From Mycobacterium sp. Root135 (lineage in GTDB: Bacteria; Actinomycetota; Actinomycetes; Mycobacteriales; Mycobacteriaceae): a stretch of DNA of 64,000 nt. The translations under genes were made by a program, and so were the position numbers. The stretch lies in contig NZ_LMEZ01000004.1 of assembly GCF_001426545.1 (NCBI RefSeq), forward strand, positions 572,541 through 636,540, read 5' to 3'. Position 1 is the first letter of the stretch, and every line of letters starts with the position of its first letter. The notes beneath the pieces were generated by a model. That model searched no databases, was not told the DNA's origin, and worked only from the letters and a program-made list of their open reading frames with translations. This document shows positions 56,804-64,000 of the stretch, piece by piece.

Positions 56804-57978
56804 CACGCACCGGTCCATCCGGCCCGCGGGTCGAACCCGCTTGCCCGCTCGGCCTTGGCGTAGGCCTCGAGTGCCTCGGCGGCTTCGCCTTCGACGTTCG
56901 GGGGGACCGCGACCTTCACCGTGACCAGCAGGTCACCGTGACCGCCGGCGCGTTTGGGCACCCCGCGACCGCGGACCCGAAGGATGCGTCCGTCGGACGT
57001 TCCCTTGGGCACCCGGACCCCGACCTTGCCCTCCAGCGTCGGCACCGAAAGCGTTGTGCCAAGGGCGAGTTCGTGGAAGCTGACGGGAACCGTCACGGTC
57101 AGGTCGTCGCCGGTCCTGCCGAACACCTTGTCGGGGCGGACGTGCACGGTGACGAACAGGTCGCCAGACGGTGCGCCGCGCAGCCCCGCTTCACCCTGGC
57201 CGGCGAGACGGATGCGTTGGCCGTCCTCGACACCGGGCGGTATCCGCACGTTGATGGTGCGGGTCCGGGTGGTCGCACCCTTGCCGCCGCACTCGTCGCA
57301 CGGCTCCTCGATGATCGAGCCGGTGCCACGGCATTCGGTGCACGGCTCCGAGAAGCCGAACGCACCCTGATTGCGGTTGATGACGCCCGCGCCGTTGCAG
57401 TTCGGGCACACCTTGGGGCTGGTGCCGGGGCGTGCGCCACTGCCATGGCAGTTGGTGCACGGCGCCGGGCTGGTCAGCCGCAGCGGCATGGCCACGCCCT
57501 TGGTCGCCTCGAGGAACGACAGTTCCGTCTCGGTCTCCAGGTCGTTGCCTCGGCGCGGACGACTGGGCCGCGGCTGTTGAGCGCCGCGACCGAACAGTCC
57601 ACCGAAGAGGTCGCCGATGTTGGCGCCACCGGTCTGCGGAGCGGCGTCGAACAGGTCGCCGAGGTTGAATTCGGCTCCCTCACCGCTGAACCCGCCGAAG
57701 TTGCCACCGCCACCGCCACCGCCGAACCGACGACCACCGTTGGCGAAGAGCCTGCGGGTTTCGTCGTATTCCTTGCGCTTGGCCTTGTCCAGAAGGACGT
57801 CCTTGGCCTCGCCGACCGCCTTGTACCGCTCCTCGGCAACCGGATTGTTCGGGTTGCGGTCGGGGTGCAGCTCGGCCATCAGCTTGCGGGCGACACTCTT
57901 GATTTCGCTGTCGCTGGCATCGGAGGCGACGCCGAGTTCTTTGTAGAAGTCCTTCTCAACCCATTCGCGCTGGACCAT
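56803..57978 (-). CDS. dnaJ: Chaperone DnaJ
   Basis: A 391 aa type I DnaJ. The J domain (residues 1-75) has the HPD motif in AELHPDRNP, followed by a Gly/Phe-rich stretch (about residues 85-125). The zinc domain has four CxxCxGxG repeats: CTNCHGSG, CPNCNGAG, CTECRGTG and CDECGGKG. The C-terminal substrate domain follows. It stimulates DnaK ATPase and delivers clients. The ATG has AGGAGGTGA about 7 bases upstream. It begins 35 bases after grpE. Confidence 0.96.
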   Translation of the reverse strand: MVQREWVEKDFYKELGVASDASDSEIKSVARKLMAELHPDRNPNNPVAEERYKAVGEAKDVLLDKAKRKEYDETRRLFANGGRRFGGGGGGGNFGGFSGEGAEFNLGDLFDAAPQTGGANIGDLFGGLFGRGAQQPRPSRPRRGNDLETETELSFLEATKGVAMPLRLTSPAPCTNCHGSGARPGTSPKVCPNCNGAGVINRNQGAFGFSEPCTECRGTGSIIEEPCDECGGKGATTRTRTINVRIPPGVEDGQRIRLAGQGEAGLRGAPSGDLFVTVHVRPDKVFGRTGDDLTVTVPVSFHELALGTTLSVPTLEGKVGVRVPKGTSDGRILRVRGRGVPKRAGGHGDLLVTVKVAVPPNVEGEAAEALEAYAKAERASGFDPRAGWTGA

Positions 57979-58013
57979 GCTGCGTCACCTCCTTGCCAGT
58001 CAGTTCTGTCGAA

Positions 58014-58636
58014 CTATCGATCTGATTGTGAATTCTCGTTGCCATTCGATGCGTTTTGCGCGTCCGACACGTCGTTCGTGTCGGGAGCGACGACGGAATC
58101 GACCACCCCGACCATCGCGTGCCGAAGCACCGGGCCGTCGCCGAGGCGGTAGCCCTGGCGCATGACGGTGCCGATCACCGGGTTCGATCCGTCACCGTCG
58201 TGCTGCACGGCCTCGTGCAGTGACGGGTCGAACGGGTCGCCCTCCACGCCGTAGGCCACCAGTCCGATGGCCTGCAGTGCGCCGGTGAGCTTGTCTGCCA
58301 CCGACTTCAGCGGACCAGACTCCAGGTCACCGTGGCGCCGCGCGCGCTCGAGGTCGTCGAGCACGGGCAGCAACTGGGTGGCCGCGAACGCCTTACCGCG
58401 TTCGGAGGCCGCTTGTTCCTGCCGGACGGATCGTTTGCGGTAGTTGTCGTATTCCGCCTTGACGCGTTGCAGCGTCGCCTTGAGCTCGGCAGCCTCGTCG
58501 TTCTCGGGTGCCGGGTCCGGCGTCGACCCACTGGGGGCCGACGCCGAATCCGCGCTGTCACGAACTGCACCCGTGTCGGGATCGACGCGCCGTTTGTCGG
58601 TGATGGTCACCGGCTCGTGCGGATCGTTCTCCTGGG

Positions 58637-58640
<4 letters not shown>
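58014..58640 (-). CDS. grpE: Nucleotide exchange factor GrpE
   Basis: A 208 aa GrpE. An acidic, disordered N-terminus (residues 1-50) precedes the long dimer helix ([21 protein letters not shown], about residues 50-70), then the beta-wing domain with [10 protein letters not shown] and [12 protein letters not shown] that contacts DnaK. It drives ADP release from DnaK. The C-terminal tail is Asn/Ser/Asp-rich. GTG start overlapping the dnaK stop as GTGA. Confidence 0.95.
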
Positions 58641-60493
<1,853 letters not shown>

Positions 60494-60528
60494 AGTTACT
60501 GCCTCCTGTATAGAAAAACGTTCTGGGG

Positions 60529-60644
60529 TCTGAGTGGACCAGGCTCAAGCTTGCCCCCGCGGATGCGGTGGTGTCAAGCGAGAGTTGAGCCTGAGTCACT
60601 CAAGTTGTCGAATGGGTCAACCGAAGGGGTGTGCGATTCATTCC
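60529..60644 (-). promoter_or_regulatory. dnaK control region: two HAIR sites and a SigH/SigE-like promoter
   Basis: Read toward dnaK, GGAATG (60644-60639) and GTT (60621-60619) are separated by 17 bases, as in SigH/SigE promoters. Next come HAIR 1, CTTGAGT-N7-GCTCAAC (60604-60584), a TTGACA hexamer (60577-60572), then HAIR 2, CTTGAGC-N7-ACTCAGA (60549-60529). The two HAIR sites are 55 bases apart. One site lies over or just past the predicted SigH start, so HspR could repress it directly. The dnaK ATG is 36 bases beyond HAIR 2. Confidence 0.75.
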
Positions 60645-60660
60645 CGGGGGACACCGAACT

Positions 60661-60723
60661 CGTCGAGACTGCGTGGGCGGTTGTGATCACCGCCGAATCA
60701 CGACCGTTGACGCAGTCTCGACG
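60661..60723. terminator. Nested stem-loop between MerR gene and dnaK promoter
   Basis: CGTCGAGACTGCGT (60661-60674) and ACGCAGTCTCGACG (60710-60723) are perfect 14-base arms. Inside, GGCGGT (60676-60681) and ACCGCC (60689-60694) form a second stem. The structure starts 6 bases after the MerR stop, so it is probably the terminator of the MerR/SDR transcript and insulates dnaK. No U-run is present. Confidence 0.65.
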
Positions 60724-60728
60724 CTCGG

Positions 60729-61205
60729 CTAGGGCAGCGGATCCCCGGCGCGGCCACCGTAGGTCGCGATCTTGTACTCGGTGGCGGCCAGGGACAGCGT
60801 CAGCTCACGAATCTGGCGCGCAATGGTGTCACGGTGTTCGACGAGCATGTCCAGCCGCTCTGGCACCGTGTCGGCCCCGGCGTCGACCAGCTCGACGTAG
60901 TGCTGGAGATCGCGAATGGCCATGCCGGACAGCCGCATCCGAGTCAGGAAGACGAGTCGACGGATCGCTTCCGGGGAGTATCTGCGGTGCCCGTCGACGT
61001 CGCGGTCGACGACCAGTAGTCCGATGCGCTCGTAGTAGCGCAAGGTGTGCGCCGTGACGTCCAGAAGCTCGGCCACCTCGGCGATCGACTTCGGTTCCTC
61101 GACGTCACCGCCGTCGGCCATCCGGTGCAACAGCTCCACCGAGATCGGGCCGCCAGCCTCGCCCAGGGCCGCCAGCGCCTTCGTCATCAGGTCGTCGACG
61201 CTCAT
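60729..61205 (-). CDS. MerR-family transcriptional regulator
   Basis: A 158 aa MerR-type regulator. The HTH and wing are SIAEVAELLDVTAHTLRYYERIGLLVVDRDVDGHRRYSPEAIRRL, about residues 40-84, after a non-conserved N-terminal extension. A dimerisation coiled coil follows (RLDMLVEHRDTIARQIRELT). No metal-binding Cys is seen in the effector region, so the signal is probably organic or redox. It lies 9 bases downstream of the SDR gene on the same strand and may control it. Confidence 0.87.
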   Translation of the reverse strand: MSVDDLMTKALAALGEAGGPISVELLHRMADGGDVEEPKSIAEVAELLDVTAHTLRYYERIGLLVVDRDVDGHRRYSPEAIRRLVFLTRMRLSGMAIRDLQHYVELVDAGADTVPERLDMLVEHRDTIARQIRELTLSLAATEYKIATYGGRAGDPLP

Positions 61206-61214
61206 CGGCGAAGC

Positions 61215-62087
61215 CTAGACCGGTCGGACCGACGGCGGCGCGTCCTCGAAGTCGGTGCCGATCGCGACGTCGGCCCACGTCTCCAGCGCCGCCAGATTGG
61301 TGCGATAACCGTTGCCGATGCGCCGAACGGCCTCGGCGCCCAGCGGCAGCCGCAACGGGACGTCGTCGCCGTGCGCGAGGTCGGCGATCACCTCCGCCGC
61401 CTTGACCGGATCGCCCTCCTGGACACCGTCGACCCGAGCCAGGTCGGCCCGCATGGCGCTGAGTGCGTCCCCATAGACGGGGCTTGAGTCGGCGAAGGCG
61501 ATGACGTCGGGCTGGTTGAATCCGGTACGAAACCTGCTGGGCTCCAAGATCATTACGCGAATTCCGAACGGGGCCACCTCACCGGCGAGCGCCTCCGACC
61601 ACCCCTCCAACGCGAACTTTCCCGCCGAATAGGAGCCCGCACCGGGAAACGAGACTCGGCCACCCTGGCTGCTCATCTGGATGATCGTGCCGCTGCGCTG
61701 CTCACGCATCGTCGGCAGCACGGCCCGCACCAGGGCGGCGGGGACGAACAGGTGCAGATCCATCGCCTCGCGGAGGTCGGCATCCGAAACCTCCTCGGCG
61801 GCGCCGATGATGCCGCGCCCCGCGTTGTTGACCAGGACGTCGACGCGGCCGAACCGCTGCAGGGCCGCCTCGACCACGCCGTCGACCCGAGCGGTCTTTC
61901 CTGCGTCGAAGGAGGTCGACGCGAACCGGTCCGGATACCGCTCGGCCAGGTCGGCGACGGCACCCGGCTCCCGCACGGCGGCGAGGACGGTGTCCCCGTT
62001 CGCGAGTGCGTATTCGGCGATGGCCCTGCCGAATCCGCGGGAGGCGCCGGTGATGATCCAGGTGAGGTGGTTCGTGGTTAGTGACAT
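61215..62087 (-). CDS. Short-chain dehydrogenase/reductase
   Basis: A 290 aa classical SDR with TGASRGFGRAIA at about residues 13-24, NNAGRG, the catalytic Ser of QMSSQGG and the Tyr-Lys of YSAGKFAL. The C-terminal region SRFRTGFNQPD is typical of SDRs named oxidoreductase with unknown substrate. It shares the minus strand with the following MerR gene, suggesting induction by the signal that MerR senses. Confidence 0.88.
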   Translation of the reverse strand: MSLTTNHLTWIITGASRGFGRAIAEYALANGDTVLAAVREPGAVADLAERYPDRFASTSFDAGKTARVDGVVEAALQRFGRVDVLVNNAGRGIIGAAEEVSDADLREAMDLHLFVPAALVRAVLPTMREQRSGTIIQMSSQGGRVSFPGAGSYSAGKFALEGWSEALAGEVAPFGIRVMILEPSRFRTGFNQPDVIAFADSSPVYGDALSAMRADLARVDGVQEGDPVKAAEVIADLAHGDDVPLRLPLGAEAVRRIGNGYRTNLAALETWADVAIGTDFEDAPPSVRPV

Positions 62088-62135
62088 GAGCGGGACGCTA
62101 GGGGTTCGAGCGCGCTCGAACGCAAATTCGTTGCC

Positions 62136-62906
62136 TCACAACCGCCGTGGGGTGACCGGTGACTGAGACCGCACGTGGAGGCGGGTGCGGTCGGCGCGGA
62201 ACAGGTCGACGGAGTATTCGACGGCTCGACCCCGTTGGTCGTAGCCGGTGCGCTCCAGCTTGAGCACGGGCGTCCCCGCCGGCTGGTCGAGCAACGCGCC
62301 CTCGGACGGCGAAAGGGCGGCGATCTCGATGGCTTCGTCGGCGACGCAGATCTGCACTCCAAACCGCACGCGCAACGTCCGGTAAACCGACTTCATCTCG
62401 GTGCCGAGCAGACCGGCGAGCTCGGGGCGCAGGTACATCCGCTCCAGGGACAGCGTCTCCCCGTCGGCGTGGCGGAGTCGCTTCAAGGCCACCACCTGGC
62501 CGTCCTCCGCGAGGCCGAGAGCGCTGGCGATGCCCGCAGTCACCGGGACCATCCCGGCCGAGATGACGGTGGTCCCGTCGCGAAAACCTTGTTCGTGCAG
62601 GATCTCTGGGATGCCCTTCACGGTGTTGAGGCTGCGAAGGATGCTGTGGCCGTGACACAGTGGTCGCGCCCCGTCCGGAGGTGTCTGCCTGGTCACCGCA
62701 GTGAGGTAGGAGCCGCCGGCTCGGCCCCGCACCCGACGGATCACCTGGTCTTCCTCCAGGCGCTCCAGTGCCTTGCGCACGGTGGTGCGCGACGTCTCGA
62801 GTCGCTCAGCCAACACACGTTCGGTGGGCAGTCTGGTCTCGCCACGGTCGGCGAGCTCGCCGGCCAGCCGCACCAAGGCTTCGTGCACGTGCTCGAGAAG
62901 GAGCAT
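62136..62906 (-). CDS. GntR/HutC-family transcriptional regulator with UTRA domain
   Basis: A 256 aa regulator. The winged HTH (about residues 5-75) reads LPTERVLAERLETSRTTVRKALERLEEDQVIRRVRGRAG, followed by a UTRA ligand domain (about residues 95-250) with RMYLRPELA and VLKLERTGYDQRGRAVEYS. UTRA proteins usually sense phosphorylated sugars or small amines. I start at ATG 62906; an upstream Met adds 14 residues lying over the probable operator. It is divergent from the phosphatase operon and probably represses it. Confidence 0.88.
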   Translation of the reverse strand: MLLLEHVHEALVRLAGELADRGETRLPTERVLAERLETSRTTVRKALERLEEDQVIRRVRGRAGGSYLTAVTRQTPPDGARPLCHGHSILRSLNTVKGIPEILHEQGFRDGTTVISAGMVPVTAGIASALGLAEDGQVVALKRLRHADGETLSLERMYLRPELAGLLGTEMKSVYRTLRVRFGVQICVADEAIEIAALSPSEGALLDQPAGTPVLKLERTGYDQRGRAVEYSVDLFRADRTRLHVRSQSPVTPRRL

Positions 62907-62955
62907 GGCGGAACGATACCCACCACGGGCCGACCAGGCATCCGTCATTCGAGAG

Positions 62956-63002
62956 TGTTACATGTGCGTAACATGCGACCCTAGAAACCAGAAATGGTCT
63001 AG
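62956..63002. promoter_or_regulatory. Candidate GntR operators in the GntR/phosphatase gap
   Basis: TGTTAC-ATGTGC-GTAACA (62956-62973) is a 6-base-arm inverted repeat. A second dyad, ACCA-GAAA-TGGT (62987-62998), runs into TGGTCTAG (62995-63002), which matches one half and the centre of the DasR-type site TGGTCTAGACCA. Both lie in the 113-base gap between the GntR gene and the phosphatase gene. Which is the true site cannot be told by eye. Confidence 0.45.
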
Positions 63003-63019
63003 TCGCACACTCGACAACC

Positions 63020-63820
63020 ATGGGCGACAACCGGGCAGACCGCATCGGACTAGCTCTTGAGCTGGCCGAACGTGCCGGGACCCTGTCGAAGCGTTACTTC
63101 GAGGGCGGCGCGATGTCGGTGCAGACCAAGCACGACGGCACCCCGGTCACCGCGGCCGACCGGGAGATCGAGCAGACCATGCGCGACGCCGTGGCGGCGA
63201 ACTTCCCCGATGACGGCTTCGTCGGCGAGGAGTTCCCCGACACCGAAGGCGACTCCGGCTACCGATGGATCGTCGACCCCATCGACGGCACCAAGTCCTT
63301 CGTCCGCGGGGTCCCGTTGTACTCCAATCTCATCGCGCTTCAAGAGGGTGACGAGATCGTCTTCGGCATCATCAACATGCCAAGCGCCGGCATCGTCGTC
63401 CGTGCCGAACGCGGCAAGGGGTGTCTGCGCAACGACGTCCCGGTCCGGGTGTCGGACCGCGCCCACCTGGACGGCTCCTACGTCATGGCGACCTGGCTGG
63501 AGGACTGGGAACCCGACGTCGTCGAGGACCTCCGGACGCAGGGAGTGACCGTGCGCACCTGGGGCGACGCATTCGGATACGCCATGGTCGCCTGCGGATT
63601 CGCCGACGCCGTGGTCGACTACACCACACAGCCCTACGATCTCGCGCCGATGCCGGTCATCATCGAGGAGGCCGGTGGGCGGTTCACCGATCTCGGCGGG
63701 AGACGAGTGTTCGACGGCGGCAACGGAATTGCGAGCAACGGGCTCATTCACGAGACCCTGCGCGCCTACGTTTCCACCCCACTGCTTGGCAATCGGCAAG
63801 AAATAGGAGTTCAGCCATGA
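63020..63820 (+). CDS. Inositol monophosphatase family protein (HisN-like)
   Basis: A 266 aa Mg2+-dependent phosphatase. The metal motifs are GEEFPD (about residues 69-74), DPIDGTKSF (about residues 90-98) and the WGDAFGYAMVACG / DLAPMPVIIEEAGG pair near the C-terminus. It hydrolyses phosphate monoesters such as inositol-1-phosphate or histidinol phosphate; the WGDAFGY form is seen in histidinol-phosphatase relatives. Its place with a sugar-phosphate type GntR regulator and a membrane gene points to a catabolic unit. The stop overlaps the next start as ATGA. Confidence 0.87.
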   Translation: MGDNRADRIGLALELAERAGTLSKRYFEGGAMSVQTKHDGTPVTAADREIEQTMRDAVAANFPDDGFVGEEFPDTEGDSGYRWIVDPIDGTKSFVRGVPLYSNLIALQEGDEIVFGIINMPSAGIVVRAERGKGCLRNDVPVRVSDRAHLDGSYVMATWLEDWEPDVVEDLRTQGVTVRTWGDAFGYAMVACGFADAVVDYTTQPYDLAPMPVIIEEAGGRFTDLGGRRVFDGGNGIASNGLIHETLRAYVSTPLLGNRQEIGVQP

Positions 63821-64000
63821 AGGCCTACATCCGGGGACTTAGTCGACGGTCCATCGTCACCTTCTTTGGGGCGCTGTACGCCGTCGCACTGCTGTTCGCG
63901 CTCTTCCCACCCCTCTATCTGTGGGGCAGCGGCAGCAGATTCGACATCCTCGGAATCCCCTTCGCGATCATGTACTGGGTGATCGACGCCCTCGTGCTTG
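63817..64000 (+). CDS. Small membrane protein, start of gene (3' end outside window)
   Basis: The frame starts at an ATG overlapping the phosphatase stop and is open to the window edge (61 codons seen). The N-terminus is basic (MKAYIRGLSRRSIV), then a hydrophobic segment (about residues 14-36), a polar turn FDILGIPFAI and the start of a second segment. This resembles the small DUF3311-like proteins encoded before sodium:solute symporters, so a transporter gene may follow. The family assignment is tentative. Confidence 0.6.
   Translation, partial: MKAYIRGLSRRSIVTFFGALYAVALLFALFPPLYLWGSGSRFDILGIPFAIMYWVIDALVL

Overview
This window is high-GC actinobacterial chromosome. Gene content and neighbour order point to a Mycobacterium/Mycolicibacterium species, most likely a rapid grower. 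Markers include F420-dependent glucose-6-phosphate dehydrogenase, an MmpS/MmpL pair, the MmpL3 accessory factor TtfA, HspR-controlled chaperone operons, a 13E12-type HNH protein, frequent GTG starts and many 4-base ATGA/GTGA gene overlaps. From memory, much of it matches the M. tuberculosis Rv0350-Rv0409 interval, read in blocks. No comparison could be run here.

Region by region. 1-6.3 kb: the 3' end of a 13E12/HNH gene, then ackA-pta, fgd and a metallo-hydrolase. 6.3-9.9 kb: small accessory genes (LLM flavoenzyme, acetyltransferase, an SDR with a compact promoter/operator, two unknowns). 9.9-13.1 kb: a minus-strand run purT-like, membrane NTF2-like, rhodanese, metZ, most of it translationally coupled. 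13.1-17.8 kb: UBP zinc finger, NhaP-type antiporter, a P450-ferredoxin pair, a membrane protein and a hot-dog thioesterase. 17.8-24.7 kb: purA, a conserved block (M50 protease, FUSC, DUF3151, membrane protein) and class II aldolase fba. 24.7-28.8 kb: TetR regulator divergent from mmpS-mmpL. 28.7-38.6 kb: alcohol dehydrogenase, DedA, F420-type oxidoreductase, acetoacetyl-CoA synthetase, GH76 hydrolase, SPOUT methyltransferase, lipoprotein, two SDRs and ttfA. 38.6-43.6 kb: clpB and a membrane GGDEF-EAL protein. 43.6-49.2 kb: a molybdenum hydroxylase pair bracketed by two related ABM-domain membrane proteins. 49.2-56.4 kb: AI-2E-family permease, a large copper-oxidase lipoprotein, a GAP-family membrane protein, a type II flavohemoglobin and an aldose epimerase. 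56.4-60.7 kb: dnaK-grpE-dnaJ-hspR. 60.7-64 kb: MerR, SDR, GntR, and an inositol-phosphatase-like gene starting an operon cut by the window end.

Regulation is the clearest story. Both clpB and dnaK carry HspR inverted repeats (HAIR) together with GGAAYR-N17-GTT elements of the SigH/SigE type, so HspR repression and oxidative/heat sigma-factor activation probably converge on both chaperone loci. Other intergenic dyads lie next to TetR and GntR genes and ahead of the molybdenum hydroxylase. Several genes look leaderless.

The least conventional loci are the PurT-like protein that seems to lack several ATP-grasp catalytic residues, the molybdenum hydroxylase with fused [2Fe-2S] and Mo subunits flanked by ABM membrane paralogues, the copper-oxidase/FG-GAP fusion lipoprotein, and a perfect 22-bp hairpin between an SDR and clpB. 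I see no tRNA, rRNA, CRISPR array or intact insertion sequence. No gene-free stretch exceeds about 240 bases.
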